From NCBI GenBank assembly GCA_963748405.1, contig CAVVIT010000012.1, positions 1 through 64,000 on the forward strand: 64,000 nt of DNA, written 5' to 3'. Positions 18,273-24,308 of this stretch are shown piece by piece; within the stretch, counting starts at the first letter, position 1; the number at the start of each line of letters is the position of its first letter. The position numbers and the translations under genes are program-made. Origin of the DNA: Fen-1273 sp963748405 (GTDB lineage Bacteria > Bacteroidota > Ignavibacteria > UBA10030 > UBA6906). The notes beneath the pieces are model-generated. The model did no database searches. It was not told the origin of the DNA and worked only from the letters and a program-made list of their open reading frames with translations.

Positions 18273-19049
18273 TCAGTCGTCAGGGAGTTCTTCTCCTTCC
18301 GCGAACCGGTATCCCACGCCCCACGCCGTCAGTATGTACCTCGGGTGGGCGATATCCTCTTCGATCTTCGAACGGAGCCTGTTGATGTGCGAGTTCACCG
18401 TGTGGTCATACCCCTGGAACTGGGGACCCCAGACGGTATTGAGGAGCTGCTCGCGCGTGTACGTCCTGCCCGGGTGAGCCGCGAACAGGAGAAGGAGATC
18501 GTACTCCTTGGGAGTCAGTTCGATCTTCTTCCCCCGGAATGTCACTTTTCTGTTCACCCGGTCGATCACGAGCGCCGCACGGACGATCGCGTTCGTCTCC
18601 TCCTCGCGCGACGTCTCCTCTTTCAGGTTCTCGACCCGGCGGAATATCGCCCTGACCCGCGCGATGAATTCACGGATGCTGAACGGTTTTGTGAGGTAGT
18701 CGTCCGCCCCGAGCTCGAGGCCGAGCACCCGGTCGATTTCCTCGGACCGGGATGTCAGCATGAGTATGGGGGTGTAGTTCTTCTCGGAGCGGATCTCCTT
18801 GCAGATCTCCATTCCGTCCAATCCCGGGAGCATCAGGTCGAGTATGATAAGATCGTACCCGTTCCTGAGCGCGCTTTCGAGCCCCTTCTCCCCGTCGCGG
18901 GCTATGTCGCACCGGCACCCCAGGTCCTTCAGGTGCAGCTCCACGAGCTGAGCGATATCCCTGTCGTCTTCGACGATCAGGACGCGTTTCTGCGCCTTCT
19001 GCTGCTCCTTTTCCATCGTATCAAACGGCTTTCCGGTTTTGAAAAACAT
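18273..19049 (-). CDS. OmpR/PhoB-family response regulator
   Basis: 258 residues from the ATG at 19049, preceded by GGAG at a 7-base gap; an internal start at MEKEQQK is possible. The receiver domain has the acidic pair in VEDD, phospho-acceptor Asp71 (LILDLMLPGLDG) and Lys in LTKPFS. The C-terminal winged helix (LTPKEYDLLLLFAAHPGRTYTREQLL…NSHINRLRSKIE…GVGYRF) binds direct repeats in this family. It precedes the kinase gene by about 70 bases and is divergent from the exported msr genes. Paired boxes in the shared 211-base region suggest it controls both directions. Confidence 0.88.
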   Translation of the reverse strand: MFFKTGKPFDTMEKEQQKAQKRVLIVEDDRDIAQLVELHLKDLGCRCDIARDGEKGLESALRNGYDLIILDLMLPGLDGMEICKEIRSEKNYTPILMLTSRSEEIDRVLGLELGADDYLTKPFSIREFIARVRAIFRRVENLKEETSREEETNAIVRAALVIDRVNRKVTFRGKKIELTPKEYDLLLLFAAHPGRTYTREQLLNTVWGPQFQGYDHTVNSHINRLRSKIEEDIAHPRYILTAWGVGYRFAEGEELPDD

Positions 19050-19098
19050 AGGAAATCTCCGCAAGAAATACCTGTCCCCTGCAAATATAGCCCCGAAT

Positions 19099-19175
19099 TA
19101 TCACGACGGTATCACGGCAGGAATGGGACAAATCGGAACCGCAAAGCGTTATACCTGCGTGATACTTTCGTGACA
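19099..19175. promoter_or_regulatory. Two oppositely oriented pairs of 11-bp-phased TATCACG boxes
   Basis: Plus strand: TATCACG at 19099-19105 and again at 19110-19116. Minus strand: TGTCACG at 19175-19169 and TATCACG at 19164-19158. Both pairs have an 11-base repeat period, one helical turn, the geometry bound by tandem OmpR/PhoB dimers. They lie between the response-regulator gene and msrA and point towards each other. I infer they are binding sites of the adjacent regulator controlling itself and the msr operon. Confidence 0.55.
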
Positions 19176-19260
19176 GGCCGTGGCTATGTTGGGGCACGAA
19201 ATGCTGCACCGCTGCCGGTGCAGGCCTGAAACGTACAAATCACACATTGAGGAGGCTTTT

Positions 19261-19851
19261 GTGAGCGGAAAGATCATCATCGCGGCGGGGATCGCTTTGA
19301 TCTCCATGCTCCTCCTGGCCCGGACGTCTGCCGGCGAGGGAGGGAAAAGGGCGACAACACTGAAAGAGAAGACCGACGGGAGGAACCTCGAGACGGCGAC
19401 GTTTGCCGCCGGCTGCTTCTGGCACGTTGAAGACACGTTTCGAACCGTCGAGGGGGTCGTTTCGACAGAGGTCGGGTTTGAGGGAGGCCATTTTGACAAA
19501 CCGACGTACCCGGACGTTTGCACGGACAGGACAGGACACGCGGAATCTGTCAGGATCACGTATGATCCCGCAAAGGTCTCGTACCGGAAACTGCTCGAGG
19601 AGTTCTTCGAGCTTCACGATCCGACGACGGTGGACCGGCAGGGGCCGGATGTCGGGTCGCAGTATCGCTCGGTGATATTCTACGCATCGCCCGAACAGAA
19701 GGAGCAGGCGCAGGCCTATAAGTCGGAGCTTGAGAAGAGCAACCGGTTCGGCGGGCCGATCGCCACCGAGATTGTCCCGGTCTCGACGTTCTGGAGGGCC
19801 GAGGAATATCATCAGCAGTACTACGAAAAAGAGCGGGGAGGAAGCCGATGA
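19261..19851 (+). CDS. msrA: Exported peptide methionine (S)-S-oxide reductase MsrA
   Basis: 196 residues from the GTG at 19261, chosen because GAGGAGG lies 5 bases upstream and a good signal peptide follows (KIIIAAGIALISMLLLARTSAGE). Catalytic Cys52 lies in AAGCFWHVED; most relatives have GCFWG, so His replaces Gly here. Other MsrA blocks are present (VGFEGGHFDKPTYPDVCTDRTGHAE, FFELHDPTT, DVGSQYRSVIFY, FWRAEEYHQQYYEK). It reduces S-methionine sulfoxide in proteins, here outside the cytoplasm. The gene heads an operon with msrB (ATGA overlap) and a thioredoxin-like gene. Paired boxes upstream suggest control by the divergent OmpR-type regulator. Confidence 0.92.
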   Translation: MSGKIIIAAGIALISMLLLARTSAGEGGKRATTLKEKTDGRNLETATFAAGCFWHVEDTFRTVEGVVSTEVGFEGGHFDKPTYPDVCTDRTGHAESVRITYDPAKVSYRKLLEEFFELHDPTTVDRQGPDVGSQYRSVIFYASPEQKEQAQAYKSELEKSNRFGGPIATEIVPVSTFWRAEEYHQQYYEKERGGSR

Positions 19852-20360
19852 AACTCAGGGCGCTCGTGGTCATGTTCTTTGCCTGTGCGGCGCTCGCGGT
19901 CGCGGGCGGCAATGCGCTCAGGCTCTATTCAGTGGAACAGGAGGGGTATGTCATGGCAGACAGGGTGATGAAGGACGATGCGGAATGGAAGAAGCAGCTC
20001 ACGCCGATCCAGTTCGACGTGACGAGGCAGAAGGGAACCGAGAGGGCGTTTACCGGTGCGTACTGGAACAATCACAGGCAGGGGCTCTACCGGTGCGTCT
20101 GCTGCGGAACGGATCTCTTTACGTCGGAGACGAAATTCGAGTCCGGCACGGGATGGCCGAGCTTCTACGCGCCGGTGGCGAAGGAGAACGTCCGTGAAGA
20201 GTCGGACAACAGCCTCTTCATGACGAGGACGGAAGTCACCTGCGCCCGCTGCGGCGCGCACCTCGGGCACGTCTTCGACGACGGACCGAAGCCGACCGGG
20301 CTCCGCTACTGCATGAACTCCGCGTCGCTCACGTTCGTGCCGAAGGAGGGTGGAAAGTGA
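19848..20360 (+). CDS. msrB: Exported peptide methionine (R)-S-oxide reductase MsrB
   Basis: 170 residues with a signal peptide (MKLRALVVMFFACAALAVAGG). Zinc ligands Cys83 and Cys86 (CVCC) and Cys132 and Cys135 (CARC) and catalytic Cys155 in RYCMNSASL are all present, together with SGTGWPSF and GHVFDDGP. It repairs the R-epimer of methionine sulfoxide, complementing the upstream MsrA. It overlaps msrA by 4 bases and the downstream thioredoxin-like gene by 4 bases (GTGA), so the three form a coupled operon. Confidence 0.93.
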   Translation: MKLRALVVMFFACAALAVAGGNALRLYSVEQEGYVMADRVMKDDAEWKKQLTPIQFDVTRQKGTERAFTGAYWNNHRQGLYRCVCCGTDLFTSETKFESGTGWPSFYAPVAKENVREESDNSLFMTRTEVTCARCGAHLGHVFDDGPKPTGLRYCMNSASLTFVPKEGGK

Positions 20361-20919
20361 CGGCGAAGAGTGATTCTCGCCCGATGGCGAACCTCCGTTC
20401 ACGCACGGGAACGCTGCTCCTCCTTGCCTGCGCCGCCGTTGCGGCGGCGCTCTCCGGGGGCATGGCATCCGCCCGGCCGGAGTGGATCGGCCGGCCCGCG
20501 CCGGAGATCGCCCAGGGGGAGTGGCTGAATTCTTCCCCCTCCGGCTGAAGGATCTCCGGGGGAAGGTGGTCCTCCTGGAATTCTGGACGTTCGCCTGCTC
20601 GAACTGCCGGAACACGCTCCCCGCTCTGAAGCAGTGGAGCGCAAAGCGTGCGGAAGGGAAATTTGAGATCATCGGCGTTCACTCTCCCGAGCTCAAGCGG
20701 GAGAGGGACATTTCCGGGCTCCGGAAGGAGGTGGCGTCCCTCGGCGTCACGTGGCCGGTCGTGACGGACAATGATTTTGCGACATGGGCAGCATACGATC
20801 AGCGATACTGGCCGGTGATGTACCTGATCGACAAAAAGGGGATTATCCGCTACGTCCATGTGGGCGAAGGTGAGTACGCTGAAACCGGGGTCATGATTGA
20901 TAAACTGATCGCCGAATGA
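20357..20919 (+). CDS. Exported thioredoxin-like (TlpA/DipZ-type) protein, frameshifted in a C run
   Basis: Begins at a GTG overlapping the msrB stop. An N-terminal hydrophobic signal (TLLLLACAAVAAALSGGMASA) is followed by RPAPEIAQGEWLNSS, then a stop. The protein continues in another frame from PLRLKDLRGKVVLLEFWTFACSNC. Family members read EWINSxPLxLxDLRGK, so one base is missing from the C5 run at 20535-20539. The redox motif is CSNC in FACSNCRNTLP, and cis-Pro is in YWPVMYLID. It would supply electrons to the exported MsrA and MsrB. Because the break is in a homopolymer, sequencing error is likely; real inactivation or slippage is possible. Confidence 0.82.
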
Positions 20920-21001
20920 GATTTCGCCGACGTCATCGGCCGGGGATTAACAACTCCTTCACCCCTCCCAAATTCTCCACCTTAATACGAAAGGATGCAT
21001 C

Positions 21002-21586
21002 ATGAGCTTCAGGAATGTGGTATTTCCGGCTGTCCTGACAATGGCGTTTACGCTTGCCGCGTTCGGACAGAGTGCCCTTGAACCTCTTGCCAGCGCCGAT
21101 ATGAAGCCGGGCGATATGTCGGGTAATATGGGGAAACCGACTGTTGATGTGACCGTCGAAGGACTTCAGATAAAGGTATGGCTCATGTCGCAAACCAGGC
21201 ACAAAGAGATGATGCGGCCGGCTCCGGCGATGATGATGAAGCACGGGGAAAATGACACGAGCATGGGGATGGGAAATAAAATGGCGGGGATGAAACCCGA
21301 AGGGATGGGGATGAGCAAGCCGGTGATGGATTCCATGATGGCCGGCACCCATCACATCGGCGTGGATCTCAAAGACGCCGTCAACGGCAAGGAGTTTGAA
21401 AACGCAAGCGTGCGGCTCCTGATCGAATCACCGTCCAGGAAGACCTCGAGTGTGGACCTCAGGCCCATGATGAGTCACTTCGGCAACGCCCTCACGCTTG
21501 ATGAGAAGGGCGAGTACCATTTCACGCTCAATGTGACTGTCGGCGAACTCTCCAGGACGACGAAGTTCGAATACACGGTGAACTGA
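21002..21586 (+). CDS. Exported methionine-rich protein, candidate oxidant sink or metal binder
   Basis: 194 residues with a signal peptide (FPAVLTMAFTLAAFGQSA). About 20 Met lie in the roughly 171-residue mature part. Eighteen are concentrated at about residues 34-112 (EMM, AMMM, SMGMG, GMGM, DSMM), mixed with His, Gly, Lys and Pro. A C-terminal part resembles a beta-sandwich (YHFTLNVTVGELSRTTKFEYTV). AAAGGA precedes the ATG by 7 bases. It lies 82 bases after the thioredoxin-like gene and ends at a strong terminator, so it is probably the last gene of the msr operon. It could be a reversible Met-oxidation sink regenerated by MsrA and MsrB, or a copper/silver-binding protein of the Met-motif type. 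Confidence 0.75.
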   Translation: MSFRNVVFPAVLTMAFTLAAFGQSALEPLASADMKPGDMSGNMGKPTVDVTVEGLQIKVWLMSQTRHKEMMRPAPAMMMKHGENDTSMGMGNKMAGMKPEGMGMSKPVMDSMMAGTHHIGVDLKDAVNGKEFENASVRLLIESPSRKTSSVDLRPMMSHFGNALTLDEKGEYHFTLNVTVGELSRTTKFEYTVN

Positions 21587-21612
21587 GCAGTATCATATAT
21601 GCTGTTGCGGCA

Positions 21613-21652
21613 GGAAGGGCCCGAACGATACTGTTTCGGGCCCTTCCCCTTT
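21613..21652 (+). terminator. Rho-independent terminator of the msr operon
   Basis: Perfect 13-bp stem GGAAGGGCCCGAA (21613-21625) / TTCGGGCCCTTCC (21635-21647) with a 9-base loop, followed by CCTTT. It lies 27 bases after the methionine-rich gene. Confidence 0.85.
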
Positions 21653-21660
21653 GGTCCCGG

Positions 21661-21819
21661 GGTCGTCCCGGTCTTGACATTCCGAACCCGTTCAATCCGT
21701 CGACCTCGATCCGGTATCAGATCCCCTCGGCGGCTCGCGTGACGCTTGAAGTGTACGATATGCCCGGCAGGGAGGTCGCGACGCTCAAAAGCGGCATGCG
21801 GTTGACTGTATCGTTATAA
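21661..21819 (+). pseudogene. Relic of a FlgD-like/type IX sorting domain
   Basis: One frame reads …DIPNPFNPSTSIRYQIPSAARVTLEVYDMPGREVATLKSGMR… and ends at TAA 21817-21819. This is the first two-thirds of the C-terminal sorting domain seen intact in the M6 protease at 43.3 kb. No start, signal peptide or body domain precedes it; a terminator lies directly upstream, and the last strand (GxYxYRL) is missing. It is the remaining tail of a deleted secreted-protein gene. Confidence 0.8.
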
Positions 21820-21830
21820 TGTCATAATAT
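21802..21830 (+). promoter_or_regulatory. Putative promoter of the toxin-antitoxin pair
   Basis: TTGACT (21802-21807), 17 bases, TAATAT (21825-21830), in an AT-rich island within the relic sorting domain, 21 bases before the antitoxin ATG. TTATAATGTCATAATATTG contains imperfect dyads that could be the autoregulatory operator. Confidence 0.4.
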
Positions 21831-21851
21831 TGATAAAGTCAGGGAGGCGGT

Positions 21852-22124
21852 ATGCCGATTATCAAGTCTATATCCGATCTGCGGAACAAGTCAAAGCATA
21901 TGTCGAAACTCGCTCACGAAAGCAAGGAACCTATATTCATCACGAAGAATGGCGAAGGTGACTTGGTCTTGATGTCGATCGCCCATTATGCCAGCATGGA
22001 ACGCAAATTGGACCTGTACCGCAAGCTCTCGGTTGCCCAGGCACAGAGAGCTGCAGGGGACCGCGGGAGAAAACTTGCCGATGTAGTACGCGATCTCCGG
22101 AAGAGGGTTCGTGAAAAGACCTAG
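21852..22124 (+). CDS. Phd/YefM-family antitoxin
   Basis: 90 residues. The N-terminal Phd fold (IIKSISDLRNKSKHMSKLAHESKEPIFITKNGEGDLVLMSIAHYASME, residues 3-50) binds DNA in this family. The helical basic C-terminal tail (LADVVRDLRKRVREKT) would wrap the toxin. GGGAGG precedes the ATG. It overlaps the toxin gene by 14 bases, the normal antitoxin-first order. It is expected to neutralise the toxin and repress its own promoter. Confidence 0.88.
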   Translation: MPIIKSISDLRNKSKHMSKLAHESKEPIFITKNGEGDLVLMSIAHYASMERKLDLYRKLSVAQAQRAAGDRGRKLADVVRDLRKRVREKT

Positions 22125-22419
22125 GTGTGCCGTCCGTCTGCTCCGGGCAGCCGGGGAGGACCTCTCCGAGATCTACGAGTACATAGCGGCTGACAATCTG
22201 AAGGCCGCAGAAGCGATTTTGGCTCGAATCGAGGAAAACCTTGAGCTTCTGGCCCGGGAGCCGCAGTTTGGACGGATACCCGTCGATGAGGAGCTCGTTC
22301 GCATGGGATACCGTTACCTGATCGTCGCAAACTACCTCGTTTTCTACACCTTCGAAGAACAGACCGTCCTCGTACACCGCATTATTCACGGAGCACGAGA
22401 CTTCCTCCGTCTCCTCTAG
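22111..22419 (+). CDS. RelE/ParE-family toxin
   Basis: 102 residues from a GTG. The fold is shown by VRLLRAAGEDLSEIYEYIAADNLKAAEAILARIEENLELLAREPQFGR followed by the strand block YRYLIVANYLVFYTF…VLVHRIIHGARDF. The last element (RIIHGARDF) is the usual C-terminal strand carrying catalytic or contact residues. RelE types cleave ribosome-bound mRNA and ParE types poison gyrase; this sequence (VHRIIHGARD) looks nearer to the YoeB/RelE side, but the split is uncertain. It is translationally coupled to the antitoxin. Confidence 0.87.
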   Translation: MKRPRCAVRLLRAAGEDLSEIYEYIAADNLKAAEAILARIEENLELLAREPQFGRIPVDEELVRMGYRYLIVANYLVFYTFEEQTVLVHRIIHGARDFLRLL

Positions 22420-22479
22420 GTACTTCCTGCGGCAGAGCTGCGGCAATGAACGCATCTTGTCTGCCGGATGCTACGGATC

Positions 22480-22989
22480 TCAGCGAGATGTCTCCCGTGT
22501 CAGCGAAAGAGAAGGCGGATGGGCCAGCGTTTGAAACACGACGCAGTACCTCTCGGTGAGCCGCAGGAGGTTTGCAATCTGCTCCTCGCTCGCGTCGGTG
22601 TCGAGCGCGAACTTGAGCCGGATATTCTGGAGCCCGACGGGCGCCTCTTTTGAAACGCCAAGCGTCCCCCGGAAGTCGAGGTCTCCTTCGGCCTCGACAA
22701 GTGCATCCCGCAAATCAACCCCGATCGACGTTGCCACCGCGCCGAGCGTCACCCCCGCGCACGCCACGAGCGCTTCGAGGAGCATATCGCCCGAACACGC
22801 GCCGATTCCGTTCCCTCCCGTCGCGGGGTGGAGCCCTGCCGCCACGAGTCCTTTCCCCGTCTCGATCTTGCAGCTTATCCCTTCCGCCAGCCGCCCCTGT
22901 GCGCGGAGCGTGACGAACGCTTCCGCGGGGTGTTCGCGGTATCGCTGCTTGATGGGTGCCTGGACAGACCGTAGCTCGCTGGAATTCAT
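22480..22989 (-). CDS. OsmC-family peroxiredoxin-like protein
   Basis: 169 residues from the ATG at 22989; GGGAG lies 8 bases upstream, and an in-frame ATG two codons earlier is too close to it. The OsmC fold is shown by ISCKIETGKGLVAAGLHPATGGNGIGACSGDMLLEALVACAGVTLGAVAT (about 50-100), with the two conserved Cys of the SGDMLLEALVACAG region. These proteins reduce organic hydroperoxides or act in related detoxification. A terminator-like hairpin lies in its leader (23038-23067). It is convergent with the toxin-antitoxin pair. Confidence 0.82.
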   Translation of the reverse strand: MNSSELRSVQAPIKQRYREHPAEAFVTLRAQGRLAEGISCKIETGKGLVAAGLHPATGGNGIGACSGDMLLEALVACAGVTLGAVATSIGVDLRDALVEAEGDLDFRGTLGVSKEAPVGLQNIRLKFALDTDASEEQIANLLRLTERYCVVFQTLAHPPSLSLTRETSR

Positions 22990-23037
22990 TCGCATTTCTC
23001 CCGTGGATGCCGTACAAGGTATTGCGGGAAGAACAAA

Positions 23038-23067
23038 GCCCGGCACCCGTTGGTTCGGTTGCCGGGC
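23038..23067 (-). promoter_or_regulatory. Terminator-like hairpin in the osmC leader (possible attenuator)
   Basis: GCCCGGCA (23038-23045) pairs with TGCCGGGC (23060-23067). Read on the minus strand the stem is followed by TTTGTTCTT, as in an intrinsic terminator, about 49 bases before the OsmC ATG. No gene lies upstream on that strand, so it would act within the osmC transcript or end a short RNA. Confidence 0.4.
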
Positions 23068-23183
23068 GAAAGTGCTGCTTGTGTCTTTACGCCGAGTTCG
23101 GTACGTTATAACCCACGTTGGCAATTCAGGCCCTCACGTTGCGGCCGCCATATTCGCACTTCGATTCCTCCAGGCATCCCGGC

Positions 23184-24308
23184 ATGTCGATATTCAGGAA
23201 ATCACTCTTTCTCATCTGTATTCCCTCGTTCATTGCGGCCCAGACTCCCGCTCCCTGCTCGCACGGCTCATTTGACGTCCCTGTGGCCGGCTGCGGCCTC
23301 AGCTTCGGGAATTCGGCCCGGCACGCAGGAATCCGCTTCAACTGGAGCGACGACTGCCTTGAGGAAATCGACGGGCTCAACTTCACGTTCTGGGTCCCCG
23401 GCCGGCGTATGACGGGGGAAATGAACGGATTGGCGTTCGGCCTTGGCGCAGCCGGAGCGGACGAGTTGAACGGATTCGCGTTCGGTCTGGGAGGGGTGTT
23501 CGCCGGAACGGGCATCAACGGCGTCGCGGTGGGGGGCTTTGCCATCGTGAGCACGGGTGAGATCTCGGGCATTACGATATCCGGCATGGGGACCGTCGCC
23601 GAAGGGGATCTCACCGGGTTCAATTTCGGAGGGCTCGGTTGCATCAGCAGCGGCGAGATGAAAGGCATCTCCATCGGGCCGCTCGGCCTTGTCGGACAGA
23701 ACAGCATCACCGGAATCAATCTCACCGGGCTCGGCGCCGTTGCCACGCACGATCTCCGCGGGATCAACTTCGGTGGGCTTGCCCTCGTTGCAGGCGGTGA
23801 CCTCGTCGGGATCAATATTGCCGGGATGGGGTTGATCGCAAGAGACCACGTTACCGGCCTCAGCATCGGGGGGCTCGGCGTGGTCTCCGGTGGATCGATC
23901 GGCTATTTCACGCTCGGGGGTCTGGCCGTCGTGAGCGGGGGGAGCATTCAGGGAGTCACCGTCGCCGGCGGGGCGATCGTCTCGAATGACGACATCGAAG
24001 GTTTGAAGCTCACGCTCGGCGCCGTCCAGAGCGCGAAGTCCGTGACGGGGCTGACGATCGCGGGGTTCCGGACAAAGGCGGAGAATGTTGCCGGGCTCGA
24101 TCTGAACCTCATCGCCACGCAGGTCCAGTGTGCCCGGGGAATCGTCACGGGCATTTATAACCGCGTGTACGACACGCAGGAAGGAATCTCCATCGGCATA
24201 TTCAACCACGCAGATAACCTGTACGGTGTGCAGATCGGAGTGCTGAATTACGCTGAGAACAATCCTCCGGGACTCAAAATCCTCCCGCTTCTGAATGCGC
24301 ATTTTTGA
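23184..24308 (+). CDS. Secreted 16-residue-repeat solenoid protein (LA_2272-like)
   Basis: 374 residues from the ATG at 23184 with a signal peptide (MSIFRKSLFLICIPSFIAAQ). From about residue 78 to 305 it is built of 16-residue repeats with the pattern x-x-h-x-G-h-x-h-G-G-h-G-x-h-x-x, where h is hydrophobic. The key Gly recurs every 16 residues at 97, 113, 129, 145, 161, 177, 193, 209, 225, 257, 273 and 289. This implies a compact beta-solenoid. The C-terminus (ISIGIFNHADNLYGVQIGVLNYAEN…LPLLNAHF) matches the ending of LA_2272-type surface proteins. Role unknown. The GH31 gene starts inside its last codons (14-base overlap), so the two are co-transcribed. Confidence 0.75.
   Translation: MSIFRKSLFLICIPSFIAAQTPAPCSHGSFDVPVAGCGLSFGNSARHAGIRFNWSDDCLEEIDGLNFTFWVPGRRMTGEMNGLAFGLGAAGADELNGFAFGLGGVFAGTGINGVAVGGFAIVSTGEISGITISGMGTVAEGDLTGFNFGGLGCISSGEMKGISIGPLGLVGQNSITGINLTGLGAVATHDLRGINFGGLALVAGGDLVGINIAGMGLIARDHVTGLSIGGLGVVSGGSIGYFTLGGLAVVSGGSIQGVTVAGGAIVSNDDIEGLKLTLGAVQSAKSVTGLTIAGFRTKAENVAGLDLNLIATQVQCARGIVTGIYNRVYDTQEGISIGIFNHADNLYGVQIGVLNYAENNPPGLKILPLLNAHF
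23421..24110 (+). repeat. Degenerate 48-bp tandem coding repeat
   Basis: About 14 diverged units of 48 bp encode the 16-residue solenoid repeats of the gene at 23184. Units are well diverged at DNA level, so the array is old and not prone to slippage. Confidence 0.75.

Noticed and set aside
18200..18290. N-terminal extension of the histidine kinase
   Set aside because: The codons look genuine (RFSSLYWRLSATLL) but no ATG, GTG or TTG occurs in frame before the regulator's stop, so I kept the GTG at 18199 and flagged the uncertainty.
23421..24110. CRISPR-like or minisatellite array
   Set aside because: Periodicity is 48 bp in coding phase with high DNA divergence; it is a protein solenoid repeat, not a DNA repeat array.
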